Source: Cystobacter ferrugineus
GTDB taxonomy: Bacteria > Myxococcota > Myxococcia > Myxococcales > Myxococcaceae
Assembly (NCBI RefSeq): GCF_001887355.1
Contig: NZ_MPIN01000008.1
Coordinates: 113,935 to 177,934 of the forward strand
DNA: 64,000 bases
Reading direction: 5' to 3'
In this document: positions 16,542-25,416 of the stretch, one piece after another
Position numbering within the stretch: position 1 is the first letter of the stretch
Layout: every line of letters starts with the position of its first letter
Notes under the pieces: model-generated
Database searches by the model: none
Seen by the model: the letters and a program-made list of their open reading frames with translations, nothing else
What the model was told of the DNA's origin: nothing
Program-made: the position numbers and the translations under genes

Positions 16542-17969
16542 CTACCTGGCTTGAAGGGTGATGGTGCCCAGCATCCCACGGTTGAAGGAGAGTGAAGCAT
16601 CCTGGTCCGCGGTGTGCGAGTGGGGCGCATCGTAGATGCCCGCGAAGAGCATGCGCCCATCGGGCCGCAACGCCAGGTGCCAGAGTTGAACGTCGCGAGG
16701 CCCGGAGAGCGAGAGGCGCTCGAGCGGCTCTCCCGTCCGCCAGTCCAGCCGCACCAGCAGCCCCTTGCCGTAATCGACCTGACTGTTGCTGTCCGCCTGG
16801 GCGTAATCGTAGTTGCCGCCGACGTAGATACGCCCCTCGCCGTCGACCACGACGGCCCGGGGGTAGTCCTCGCGCGCCAGGTCGAGCTGACGGTACAGGA
16901 GCAACGCGCCCTCCCGCAGGCTCGCGCGCATCAACACGAGGTCGAACTCGAGTGTGTCATTGGGGATGTCGAACTTCTCCAGCCGGTTGCGGGCCACCAG
17001 CACCACCTCTCCGGCATGGATGGCCATTGCCTCCAGGAGATCGTCCGCCGCACCGCCGTGGAGTTGGATGTCGATGAACGCGCCGTGCGCCGAGAAGCGC
17101 AGGACGGCGACATCGATGGACCCGTCCTCGCGGGCTTGGAGCGCTCGTTGGAAGTGCCGCTGGTAGGCCCGCGCCTCGGACAAGGCCATGTCGAAGGCCA
17201 CGACGAGGTTGCCCTCACCGTCGAGCGCGAGCTGCTCCGCCCCGATGAGAAGAAGGTTGTCATGATGCGGCATGACCTGCGTGTCCCACGCGAGCTCGAG
17301 TGAAGGCGTCAGCCGATAGAGTTTGACCCCGTAGACACGCACACTGAAGACCACGTCCTCGCCCAGCGCGAGCGCCTTGAGCGGCCCGAGGAAACGAGTG
17401 TGGGACCAGCCAGGCCCGAGCGTCGTGAGCACCTCGACGTTCATGACGTCGCCGTTCCTGCTGCCATCGAACTCATAGGAAAGGTTCTCACCGGGACGGC
17501 CCGGGTCCTCGAAGCGGCGCTCCACGAGGGTCTCCCCGTTCGCGGAGAGGCGGCGCAGGTACAGGTCATAGAAGGCCTGGTTGGACTCACGCCGCAGCTC
17601 GAAGAGGGTCAGCTCCCCGCTCGGGTGGAGGACGAAACGCACCAGGTGGGCGCCCTCCAGAGGCTTCAGCGTGCGCTCGAGACGGCCGTCCTGCGAGTAC
17701 ACCTCGAGGAAGCTCCGGCCCTCGTCGTGGGAGCGCAGCGAGCTGTCCTTGTCACGCCGCAGCACCCAGGCGCGACCCTGTGCGTCCGCCTCCAATTGCA
17801 TCACGTCGGAGACGAAGGCGTTCCCGACACGACGCACCCGCACCTCGTCGGGCCAACCCTCCCGGGAGGCAAACACCTCCTCGTCCAATCCAGGCTCCAC
17901 CGCCGGGCACCCGGCCCCCAGCAAGACCACCAGCGCACCGACAAGGCCCCAGCACATCCCTCCACGCAT
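16542..17969 (-). CDS. Beta-propeller-like lipoprotein
   Basis: A 475-aa lipoprotein: signal ALVVLLGAGC, then repeated four-strand blades with DxxGRxW/DGEGRIYVGG turns (for example LEADAQGRAWVL, LALDGEGNLVVAF, VVVDGEGRIYVGG, LALRPDGRMLFAG). It resembles the delta-60/NHL-like propellers common among myxobacterial surface lipoproteins. The frame extends far upstream, but ATG 17969 directly precedes the signal sequence. It is divergent from the TetR gene and convergent with the methyltransferase gene. The ligand is unknown. Confidence 0.8.
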   Translation of the reverse strand: MRGGMCWGLVGALVVLLGAGCPAVEPGLDEEVFASREGWPDEVRVRRVGNAFVSDVMQLEADAQGRAWVLRRDKDSSLRSHDEGRSFLEVYSQDGRLERTLKPLEGAHLVRFVLHPSGELTLFELRRESNQAFYDLYLRRLSANGETLVERRFEDPGRPGENLSYEFDGSRNGDVMNVEVLTTLGPGWSHTRFLGPLKALALGEDVVFSVRVYGVKLYRLTPSLELAWDTQVMPHHDNLLLIGAEQLALDGEGNLVVAFDMALSEARAYQRHFQRALQAREDGSIDVAVLRFSAHGAFIDIQLHGGAADDLLEAMAIHAGEVVLVARNRLEKFDIPNDTLEFDLVLMRASLREGALLLYRQLDLAREDYPRAVVVDGEGRIYVGGNYDYAQADSNSQVDYGKGLLVRLDWRTGEPLERLSLSGPRDVQLWHLALRPDGRMLFAGIYDAPHSHTADQDASLSFNRGMLGTITLQAR

Positions 17970-18185
17970 GCTCACGGACTGCCCCCCTACAGAACCGCTC
18001 CCGGCCGAACGGACGGTGCCCTCCGTAACGGACGAGTACGGATAACTCAAGCAGGAAGCGTGAGACCTCGCCCTCCAGGCTCCGGGGCGAGAACCCCCAC
18101 GCGACACACCTGAAGCCTGATCGGCCGCCCGCCGCGGCAGCGAGCAGCCACCGCGCAGGCACAGGCTCTTGCCCTGACACCATTC

Positions 18186-18207
18186 GATATGTACGTTCGT
18201 ACACATC
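18186..18207. promoter_or_regulatory. TetR-type operator palindrome
   Basis: GATATGTACG-TT-CGTACACATC: ten-base arms with one mismatch. This is typical in size and symmetry for a TetR-family operator and lies in the spacer between the lipoprotein gene and the TetR gene, 54 bases before the preferred TetR start. It covers the alternative ATG at 18189, which argues against that start. Confidence 0.65.
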
Positions 18208-18260
18208 GAAACTTGCTTCAAGGGAGCGCCCCTCATGCCCGAGACCAGGAGACGCGATTG

Positions 18261-18800
18261 GTGACCCGCCGGTACGACCCTGATCGACGCGACCGCATCA
18301 TCGACGCGGCACTCGCGGTCATCGCCGAGGGTGGCGTCGCCGGCACCTCGCACCGTCGCGTCGCCGACCGCGCCGGGGTGCCGCTGGGCTCGATGACCTA
18401 TCACTTCACGAGCATGGACGAGTTGCTGCGCGAGGCGTTCACCCGCTTCGCCACGCGCCTCAGCGAGCGCTTCGCCGAGCGCCTCGAGGCGGCAGCCGAC
18501 CTCGACGCGCTGGCCGAGGCGATCGTCCACCTCGTGCACGATGACCTCGCGGCCGGCCCGGACGATCTCGTGCTCTCCCTCGAGCTCTACACACTTGCCG
18601 CACGCCAGCCCGCCTTCCGGCAGATCACCCACGATTGGATGCGCCGGAGCCGCGAAGTGCTCGAGCGGCTCGTCGACGCCAGGACGGCGTACGAACTCGA
18701 CGCATTGATCGAGGGGCTGATCATCCACATCAGCCTCGATCCGCTCCCGCGCGACCGCGCCGTCACGCGTGACGCCGTACGCCGCATTCTCTCCCCCTGA
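18261..18800 (+). CDS. TetR-family transcriptional regulator
   Basis: A 179-aa regulator. The N-terminal TetR helix-turn-helix (about 8-55: IIDAALAVIAEGGVAGTS, VADRAGVPLGSMTYHF) is followed by a helical ligand domain. GTG 18261 with AGGAG upstream is preferred over ATG 18189, since the latter lies inside the palindromic operator. The regulator is followed by an MFS gene after 11 bases, so it probably represses its own operon and the transporter. Confidence 0.85.
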   Translation: MTRRYDPDRRDRIIDAALAVIAEGGVAGTSHRRVADRAGVPLGSMTYHFTSMDELLREAFTRFATRLSERFAERLEAAADLDALAEAIVHLVHDDLAAGPDDLVLSLELYTLAARQPAFRQITHDWMRRSREVLERLVDARTAYELDALIEGLIIHISLDPLPRDRAVTRDAVRRILSP

Positions 18801-18811
18801 ACCTGACCCTC

Positions 18812-19882
18812 ATGACCCCCGCCTCTCCTCCCCTGGTGTCCCGCCAGCTCCTGGCGGCCCGCGCCGCCGTCGCGGCGCTGTTCCTCACGAACGGCGCGAT
18901 CTTCGCCAACCTGCTGCCGCGCTATCCGCAGCTCAAGGCCGACCTCGGGCTCAGCAACGCCGAATACGGGCTCGCCGTCGCGTCGTTCCCCTGCGGAGCC
19001 CTGATGGCCGGGCTCGCCGCCGGAGCACTCATCCGCCGCTTCCGGTCGTCTCGGGTCGCCGTGGCGGGCACGCTGCTCACGAGCGCGGGCGTGCTGCTCG
19101 CGGGGCTCGCTCCATCATGGTGGGCGCTCGCCGGGGCGCTCTTCTTCGCTGGCTGCATGGACGCCATCACCGACGTGGCGCAGAACTCGCACGGCCTGCG
19201 CGTGCAGCGGCTCTATGGCCGGTCCATCCTCAACTCGTTCCACGCCGTCTGGAGCATCGGCGCGGTGACCGGCGGCCTCATGGGCGGTCTCGCCGCGGGC
19301 CTCGACGTGCCGCGTGGCGTGCATCTGGGTATCTCGGCCCTGCTCTTCGCCGTCGTCGCGCTGACGGCGCTGCGCTTCACGCTCCCCGGCCCGGAGCCCA
19401 TCGAGCCCGACCAGCGCGCGGAAGAAGGCGCGCGGGCCGACGGCTCCCCGGCACGGCACGGGGCGATGGGCCCCAGTCGCATCTGGCTCATGATCGCGGC
19501 GCTCGTCCTGATTGCCGTCGGCGGCACCCTCGTCGAAGACGCCGGCTCGACCTGGGCGGCTGTCTACCTTTCCGGCACGCTCGGTGCCGAGGCCGCCGTC
19601 GCCTCGTTCGGCTTCATCGCGCTGGTGGGCGCGCAGTTCGTCGGGCGGCTGCTCGGCGATGGCCTCGTCGACAGGTTCGGCCAGCGCGCCGTCGCCCGGA
19701 CAGGAGGCGCGACGACGGCGGCGGGTATGGGCGTGGCGCTGATGTTCCCCTCGGTGCCGGGCACCATCGCGGGCTTCGCACTCGCCGGCTTCGGCGTCGC
19801 GACGCTGGTGCCCGCCGCGATGCACGGTGCCGACGAATTGCCCGGCCTGAGAGCCGGCACCGGCCTCACCGAGAACTCGTAA
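18812..19882 (+). pseudogene. MFS transporter, 3'-truncated
   Basis: A 356-aa fragment of a major facilitator protein of the YbjJ/fucose-permease-like type. About ten hydrophobic helices are visible, with a central hydrophilic loop (about 193-225) and typical MFS turns (GALIRRFRSSRV; LGDGLVDRFGQR). The final recognisable segment, AAMHGADELPGLRAGTGLT, normally leads into the last helices, but here the frame ends at once in ENS and a stop. About the last 40 residues and two helices are missing, and the following DNA is unrelated, so the protein is probably non-functional. It shares an operon with TetR. Confidence 0.7.
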
Positions 19883-20007
19883 TTTCGAGGTTGATGCTCA
19901 CCAGTCCGGTCGTGGATTGCCAGACGCGAACATGCTTCGCCCCAAGCTCCTCGGCCTGGACAGTGTTCCAGGACGATGCAGGAACGGAGGAGCCTACAAC
20001 CGCCCGG

Positions 20008-20271
20008 TCACTGATAGATGCACGCCCACTTCCTCGGGGAGGCGGTACACATGCAGGACCCCTGCGCGGCGGAATCACCGACACAGCAGTTTCGCGAGAC
20101 GCCAGGTTGAGTGCAGTCCTGCCCTTGGAGATACGAGCACGAGTCGCTCGTGGCGCAAAGGGCACTCTCGCTTTGCGCCAGAGACTCCTCGCCTTGTTCG
20201 AACTCCGCTCCTCCACAACCCGCCATGACGGAAACGACAAGCGTTGCGAGAATGAGCAGCGAGCGCTTCAT
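20008..20271 (-). CDS. Small Cys-rich lipoprotein
   Basis: An 87-aa exported protein: signal MKRSLLILATLVVSVMAGC, then an acidic linker and a compact Cys-rich domain with eight Cys in about 45 residues (CATSDSC, DCTQPG, NCCVGD, CMC, WAC). The disulfide-rich end suggests an extracellular or periplasmic binding domain. GGAG seven bases before the ATG supports the start. A long hairpin lies just upstream (20282-20325). It is the next gene after the chitinase on the same strand, 148 bases away. Function unknown. Confidence 0.7.
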   Translation of the reverse strand: MKRSLLILATLVVSVMAGCGGAEFEQGEESLAQSESALCATSDSCSYLQGQDCTQPGVSRNCCVGDSAAQGSCMCTASPRKWACIYQ

Positions 20272-20281
20272 GTTCGACTCC

Positions 20282-20325
20282 GATGTTGCAGGGGTTGTCC
20301 GTCACCGTACAAACCCCGCAACATC
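20282..20325. promoter_or_regulatory. Long hairpin upstream of the Cys-rich lipoprotein gene
   Basis: GATGTTGC-AGGGGTTGT pairs with ACAAACCCC-GCAACATC around a ten-base loop, with one slip near the middle. It starts 11 bases before the lipoprotein ATG on the minus strand, so the leader RNA would contain it. It may cover the ribosome-binding region, stabilise the mRNA, or be an operator. Confidence 0.5.
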
Positions 20326-20354
20326 TCGTCAATCCTTCACACTCGCTCGCATGC

Positions 20355-20376
20355 CCCAGGTTCCGCGGAACCTGGG
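20355..20376 (-). terminator. Perfect 22-bp palindrome after chitinase gene
   Basis: CCCAGGTTCCG followed directly by its exact complement, 44 bases downstream of the chitinase stop. It can form a stable stem, but there is no U-run on the minus strand; a T-rich stretch follows only on the plus strand. Termination or mRNA end protection is likely. Confidence 0.45.
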
Positions 20377-20419
20377 TCCTTTGTCTTCTGGAGTGCCTCG
20401 GCGGCAGACGCCGTTCGGC

Positions 20420-21349
20420 TCAGCAGCCGGTGTTCCCGCCAGGGCTCACGCCGAGCATGCTCGTGAAGCGCAGGTAGTTGTTCACGCGGCTCTGCACCTG
20501 GGCGGGGTTGCGGCCGTTGCACTCCAGGGCACCATTGATGGTGCGAATGGTCTCGCCGAAGCCAGCTCCGGAGACGATGGCATCGTGCCCCGTCCTGGAG
20601 CCCGCGCCCGTCTGCGTCATCCAGAACCAGAGGGCGCTCCGCCAGGCGGCGACCGCATCCCGCGAGAGCAGGTCAGGGTCGTTCTTCAAGTCCAACCCGA
20701 GCGCGTTGCCCGCGGCGCAGTAATTGCCATTCCACGAGAGCTGGATGGGACCACGGCCATAGTACCACTTGCCCGGCGCACAGCCGCAGCCCGGCGGGCC
20801 CCAGCTCGTGTCGCACATGACGCTCTTGTTGATTTCCTCGATGTACACGAGGTGACCGGTCTCGTGCGCGACGTTGGCGAGGAAGGCCGCCACCTCTCGC
20901 TTGCGGGTGTCGACATCACCCGTGGTGCCAAACGTGGGGAAGGTCGACGCCGCGGCGAACAGTGACTCGAACGAGTAGAACGGGTTGCGGCCGGGGAACA
21001 TGTTGTGGAACATGGCCGGGCTGAGCACCCCACCCACCCCAGGGCTGGCGGGGCCACCACCGTCGCCGCCGCCATTGCCTCCGCCATCACATTGACCACC
21101 CGTCGACCACAGCGACGGCGCCGCGACGGGATTCCAGCCGCAACCCGCGCAAGGCGTATGAGCGACGAGGGCCGTATAGCTCGCGCCACCGTAGGTGACG
21201 ACATCTCCCGCGCTGTAGGCCGTTCCTTCCGCCCAGGCGCCTCGACACGCCGCCTCCGCCGCTCGCGGAACAAGTACCATCGCCATGGAAGAGAACAGCA
21301 GCGCCGCGAACAAGAACTTCTTCGAGATGTCGCAAAACCCCTGACGCAT
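20420..21349 (-). CDS. GH19 chitinase with chitin-binding module
   Basis: A 309-aa secreted enzyme. A signal peptide ends at AEA (about 33), followed by a CBM5/12-type chitin-binding module (about 35-87: GTAYSAGDVVTYGGASYTA), a Gly/Asp linker (88-103) and a GH19 domain. The catalytic Glu is in VAHETGH, and YYGRGPIQLSWNGNY is the family's substrate-cleft signature. It hydrolyses beta-1,4-GlcNAc polymers, for example fungal chitin, consistent with a predatory life style. GAGGAG nine bases before ATG 21349 supports this start over 21388. Confidence 0.92.
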   Translation of the reverse strand: MRQGFCDISKKFLFAALLFSSMAMVLVPRAAEAACRGAWAEGTAYSAGDVVTYGGASYTALVAHTPCAGCGWNPVAAPSLWSTGGQCDGGGNGGGDGGGPASPGVGGVLSPAMFHNMFPGRNPFYSFESLFAAASTFPTFGTTGDVDTRKREVAAFLANVAHETGHLVYIEEINKSVMCDTSWGPPGCGCAPGKWYYGRGPIQLSWNGNYCAAGNALGLDLKNDPDLLSRDAVAAWRSALWFWMTQTGAGSRTGHDAIVSGAGFGETIRTINGALECNGRNPAQVQSRVNNYLRFTSMLGVSPGGNTGC

Positions 21350-21554
21350 GTCCAGCATCTCCTCTGTCGTTGAGTGTTGGGACGCCACCCGGGACGACCG
21401 GTGAACGGTTGGCCTGCCCGAGCTACGCCGCGTATGGAGTGGAGCCTTTATTTTTTCGGGTTTTATGGCGCTTTCGAGCCCCCCTGGCGACGTCGTTGCT
21501 CATCTCCGCCAGCCCTCCTCGTTTTCTCATACTTTACGAATCCCTCGTGTTCGA

Positions 21555-21644
21555 TTGGATACACGTCTGGTTTTGGATGAACTCCGTTCAGGTGGAGGCG
21601 AACGGCAACAGGCGCGTTGCGTCATCGGAAGAATCGAATCGAGC
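21555..21644. repeat. 90-bp repeated element, copy 2
   Basis: Second copy of the element at 15161-15250, same orientation, eight mismatches. It occupies the middle of the 360-base gap between the chitinase and the serine hydrolase gene, ending 65 bases before the ATG of the latter. The rest of that gap (21350-21554) should hold the chitinase promoter; I see nothing else in it. Confidence 0.85.
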
Positions 21645-21709
21645 GGGTGAGGGTGACAGCTTCGCGGAGTCACAGTGTTCCAGAGCCTGCTGGAACACAG
21701 GAACTGCTC

Positions 21710-23539
21710 ATGAACCGCAAGCACATCTTCTCACGCAGGCAGACACTCTACTTTTGCACAACGCTGCTCGGCTTCGGTCTTCTGGCCGGCGGCTGCGATG
21801 ACGACCACCCTCCATCGGGGCAATCCAAGGATGCCTATGCCGAGGTGAAGACGGAGGTCAGCCGACTCATCGAGTCTGGCATGGCAGAGGGCAAGGTCCC
21901 CGGGCTGAGCATCGCGCTGGTGGATGACCAGGAAGTGGTGTGGGCGCGGGGCTTCGGTTTTGCTGATGAGGTCGCACGGCGTCCCGCCACCGCCGAGACC
22001 CTCTACGAGATCGGCTCGACCAGCAAGGTCTTCACCGCCACGGCGCTGATGCAGCAGGTGGAGCGGGGCCGCGTCGCGCTGGACAGGCCCATCCAGGAGC
22101 TCATCCCGGACTTCACCATTCAGTCGCGCTTCCCGGAGAGCGGCCCCATCACCCCGCGCAACCTGCTGACGCACCACGCGGGCATTCCCGAGCAGTACGT
22201 CGGGGGATTTACCCCGAAGGTGTTGTCACTCACCGAGCGGATGAAGCTGCTCCGGGAGGACCATCAGACCTATCCGGTGGAGCAGATATGGGCCTACTCC
22301 AACACCGGCATCGTGGTCGCTGGCCGGGCGCTGGAGATGGCCTCGGGCATGGAGTTCACCGCCGCGATGAAACAGAACCTGCTGAGCCCGCTGGGCATGA
22401 ATCAGTCCTCATTCCGGGTAGAGGCTCACATGGAGCCCAACGTGGCGGTGGGCCATGGCTCGCTGGCCGCCCGTGACGCTCCGCCACACTGGCTGGACGG
22501 CGAAGGCCCCGCGGGCAGCATGCGCAGCTCGGTGCTGGACATGAGCCGCTTCATCAAGATGCTGCTGGCGAATGGCCAGGCGGGAGAGACGACGCTCGTG
22601 CAGCCGGGGACGTTGCAGGAGATGTGGCGGCAGCAGAACGTCGGCGTTCCGCTGGACCTGGACACCCGCGTCGGCATCACCTGGTTCCTGGAGGACCTGC
22701 CGCTGACCAACGGCCAGTCCGCGCGGATGGTGCACCATGGTGGCGCGACCCTGTTCTTCCGCTCCATGCTGGCACTGCTGCCCGAGCACAAACTGGGCGT
22801 GATGGTGCTCACCAACAGCAGTGCCGCCCAGAAGCTCGCGCCGTTCATCGCCCAGGAGGCGCTCGCGCGGGCCCTGAAGGTCAAGACAGGGTTGGAGGTG
22901 GCGCCCCGTACGCAGGAACCCCAGGTGCAGCCTGTCACCCGGCCAGTGGAGGAGCTCCGGGCGCTGGAGGGCTTGTACGCCACCGACCTGGGCGCCATGA
23001 AGGTAGCCGTGGAGAATGGCGACCTGGTAGGCAATCTCGACGGTCTCCGGCTCCTCCTGGCGCCTCACCAGCAGGGCCTCTTCAAGACCGAGCTCCAGGG
23101 CGCGCCACTGTGGCTCTTGTTCGAGCGCATCGACGGCCATGACGTCGTCCTGCTCCCCCAGGGTCCCCTGCCCTTGTTGTCGAGCGGCCGCCAGTTCCTG
23201 GGCGAGCGCATCACGCCCTCCGAGTTGCCTGAGTCCTGGAAGAGCCGGCTGGGCCAGTACAGCGTGCCGCGGGGCGCACCCCGGGAGTTCTTCGAGAGTG
23301 CCAGGCTGAGCCAGGGGGAGGGATTGCTCGTCCTGGATGTCTCCAGTGCGATGCTGGGAGAGACGGTCACCCTGCTGCTGAAGCCGGAGGGTGAGGATCG
23401 CGCCATCGTGCTCGGGCTGGGCCGTGGCAAGGGCGAGGTCGTGCGCTTCGAGCAGCAGGGAGAGGCGCGATTCCTCATCACCAAGGGCATTCGCCTGCAG
23501 CAGAACCCACCAGAGAAAGGAATTGGAAGCGAGGAGTAA
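21710..23539 (+). CDS. Beta-lactamase-fold serine hydrolase, lipoprotein
   Basis: A 609-aa lipoprotein (signal ending GLLAGGC) of the class C beta-lactamase/D-Ala-D-Ala carboxypeptidase fold. The three active-site motifs are present: STSK (Ser near 102), YSN (near 196) and HHGG (near 343) replacing KTG. The C-terminal 230 residues form an extra beta-rich domain often found in esterase or peptidase members of this family (DUF3471-like). AGGA nine bases before ATG 21710 supports the start. The substrate may be an ester, a D-amino-acid peptide or a beta-lactam; I cannot choose. Confidence 0.88.
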   Translation: MNRKHIFSRRQTLYFCTTLLGFGLLAGGCDDDHPPSGQSKDAYAEVKTEVSRLIESGMAEGKVPGLSIALVDDQEVVWARGFGFADEVARRPATAETLYEIGSTSKVFTATALMQQVERGRVALDRPIQELIPDFTIQSRFPESGPITPRNLLTHHAGIPEQYVGGFTPKVLSLTERMKLLREDHQTYPVEQIWAYSNTGIVVAGRALEMASGMEFTAAMKQNLLSPLGMNQSSFRVEAHMEPNVAVGHGSLAARDAPPHWLDGEGPAGSMRSSVLDMSRFIKMLLANGQAGETTLVQPGTLQEMWRQQNVGVPLDLDTRVGITWFLEDLPLTNGQSARMVHHGGATLFFRSMLALLPEHKLGVMVLTNSSAAQKLAPFIAQEALARALKVKTGLEVAPRTQEPQVQPVTRPVEELRALEGLYATDLGAMKVAVENGDLVGNLDGLRLLLAPHQQGLFKTELQGAPLWLLFERIDGHDVVLLPQGPLPLLSSGRQFLGERITPSELPESWKSRLGQYSVPRGAPREFFESARLSQGEGLLVLDVSSAMLGETVTLLLKPEGEDRAIVLGLGRGKGEVVRFEQQGEARFLITKGIRLQQNPPEKGIGSEE

Positions 23540-23633
23540 CACTTCGCCGGCCCTGGGGTTCTCCATTCGGGACTCCATTCACTTTCCGCTCCCCCTCGCA
23601 TCGCGGGGGAAGAGGTCCCGAAATGATGAAGCA

Positions 23634-23786
23634 ATGAGGAGCTGGAGGCGTACGGGGAACAATGACTTCGTCGAGCGGGACGAATTGGGCCTGCTCGAGG
23701 GCATGAGTGTGAAATTCAAGCCCTCGCCGGACGGCGGCATGCTCCTGCTCCTCAACGACCAGCCCATCGGCAGCCGCGTACCCTAG
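23634..23786 (+). CDS. Short hypothetical ORF
   Basis: A 50-codon frame from ATG 23634 giving a basic opening, then NDFVERDELGLLEGMSVKFK, PDGGMLLLLNDQPIGS and a stop. The alternating hydrophobic pattern looks like a small beta-rich protein, and codon use is coherent. It could also be the tail of a lost gene. It lies between the serine hydrolase gene and the promoter of toxin copy B. I do not recognise it. Confidence 0.35.
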   Translation: MRSWRRTGNNDFVERDELGLLEGMSVKFKPSPDGGMLLLLNDQPIGSRVP

Positions 23787-23823
23787 CGAGAACACGTCAC
23801 CCGGCCCCCCTTCAAATGCAACA

Positions 23824-23852
23824 TTGACACGCTCCACTGGGGTTCCTCTACG
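23824..23852 (+). promoter_or_regulatory. Promoter of second toxin-immunity module
   Basis: TTGACA (23824-23829), 17-base spacer, TCTACG (23847-23852), then CGCTGAGG. These boxes and the spacing are identical to those at 3604-3632, while the spacer sequences differ at several positions. Similarity between the two loci begins at this TTGACA. Confidence 0.65.
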
Positions 23853-23883
23853 CTGAGGCTTTCGCCTGGGACGGGGGTGGACC

Positions 23884-25416
23884 ATGCGTGATGACTTGCC
23901 ACGAGCACGAAGGGTGGGCCTGGTGTTCGCCATGGCCCTGCTATCCACCGGCTGTGCGTCGCTGACGCCGCCCGGCCGGGGAATGAGCCTGAGCTACACG
24001 CCGCGCGAGGCCGTGGTGCCGTCGTCAGTCGAAGGGCCGAGTGAGCGGTCTCCACTCGCCCTCGCCTCCACCCCACATGAGCCCGAGGCACCGACGCGGC
24101 TGCAACGTCGCCAGGGCGCACGGGAAGCCATGACGGCGGCGGGCCCTGGCAGCGCCGAGAGAACTACATGGCAGAGCGCCCTCGCGGCCCATCTGGCCTT
24201 TCGCGGTGCCGTCGGCGACGTTTCCGGCACCACACGTCGGCTCTCCGGCGAACTCTCCAGACTCGAGGCCAGCACCTCTGGCATCGCCGGCAGGGCCTCC
24301 GGCCTCTTCGTCCGCTACGTCGACCATGGAGTCCAGCAACTGAGGTGGATGGAGGCCGAACTCGCCGCCGCCACCCGGTTGGCCAACGCCGCTTCGGAGG
24401 TGAAGGACTCGGACATGCAGCTCGCCCTGCTGCGCCTCGCCGGTCCACGGCTCGAGTCCGCCATGATGGGCTCCCTCCTGCTCTCCGTCTGGCTCGACTT
24501 CCTCCACCTCACCGACGTCGCCCTCAAACAGCAGTTCTACAGCGTGGAGAGGCTGTTCGTGGACATGGACCGCGTCCAGAAGATGCTCCAGCCCTCCATG
24601 ACGGCACTCTCCTCCGGGGAGTCAGGACAGGTGGAGGCCGCGGCGAAAGACATGCCCATGCTGGTAGGCCACCTCACCCGCGAATTCGCGGCGACACGTG
24701 AGGCCATGCGCGCGGGGGCGGAGAAAATCCAGAAGATTCTGGTGCTCAAGGAGGCCATCGAGGCGCTCACCCTGCTCTCGGCGTTGAAGTTCTCGCTGCC
24801 CTCGCTGCCACCGTCCGCTCCCGCCCTGCTCGGAGTGGGACTGGTGGCGGGAGGCGATGGTGTGATGATGGGCACACGGATTGTCGTTTCCGCCGAGTGG
24901 GTGGAGATGATGCACCGGCTGGTACGAGCGGGCGTCCTCACCCTTCCCGTAGTCGGCGCGGCCGTGCGGATTCAGGCGGGCCAGGTGATGATGGCTCAGT
25001 CCCACGACGAGCTGCCCAAGGGCGTGCGCGACGCGCTCGGTGATGGACCCGAGGTGAGAGGCATGCGCGTGACGGGCAGGGCGGGGGCAGGCATGAACGA
25101 GCCGCCGCGACACCACGTCCTGCCCAAGGAGTTCCGTGCGTGGTTCGAGAAGCGCGGCTTCACCGGCGAGATGGACATCGACCAGTTCTGCATCAAGATG
25201 GAGCAGGCGAACCACGAGGCCATCCATGGCGGTGGAAACTGGAAGCTGGGCCGCGCATGGCCCGGCGAATGGAATCGAATGCTCATGGAGGCACTACACG
25301 ACGCTGAGATCGACGCTGGCCGGATGTTGGCGCGGAACGAGGTTCTGGATATCGCCGCGGAGGCCATGCAGCGTTACAAAATCCCGATGAACTTCATTCG
25401 CTGGAGGGGACGATGA
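23884..25416 (+). CDS. SitA-like polymorphic toxin lipoprotein, copy B
   Basis: A 510-aa paralogue of the toxin at 3687, highly similar over its whole length, including the lipobox LLSTGC (Cys24), the helical centre and the C-terminal RHHVLPKEF (H410-H411), IDQF and EAIHGGG blocks. Differences cluster in the signal and pro-region (about 25-85) and in the last 60 residues, which are the parts expected to set toxin specificity. GGGGGTGG directly upstream of ATG 23884 acts as ribosome site. The stop codon overlaps the next start (ATGA). The role is the same as copy A: delivery to neighbouring kin and killing of non-immune cells, by inference from the Sit family. Confidence 0.85.
   Translation: MRDDLPRARRVGLVFAMALLSTGCASLTPPGRGMSLSYTPREAVVPSSVEGPSERSPLALASTPHEPEAPTRLQRRQGAREAMTAAGPGSAERTTWQSALAAHLAFRGAVGDVSGTTRRLSGELSRLEASTSGIAGRASGLFVRYVDHGVQQLRWMEAELAAATRLANAASEVKDSDMQLALLRLAGPRLESAMMGSLLLSVWLDFLHLTDVALKQQFYSVERLFVDMDRVQKMLQPSMTALSSGESGQVEAAAKDMPMLVGHLTREFAATREAMRAGAEKIQKILVLKEAIEALTLLSALKFSLPSLPPSAPALLGVGLVAGGDGVMMGTRIVVSAEWVEMMHRLVRAGVLTLPVVGAAVRIQAGQVMMAQSHDELPKGVRDALGDGPEVRGMRVTGRAGAGMNEPPRHHVLPKEFRAWFEKRGFTGEMDIDQFCIKMEQANHEAIHGGGNWKLGRAWPGEWNRMLMEALHDAEIDAGRMLARNEVLDIAAEAMQRYKIPMNFIRWRGR

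Noticed and set aside
23478-23948. Minus-strand GDVFSLGYAAADG, resembling a Ser/Thr kinase activation-loop helix
   Set aside because: No other kinase motif lies in the same frame within the available length; probably chance similarity.
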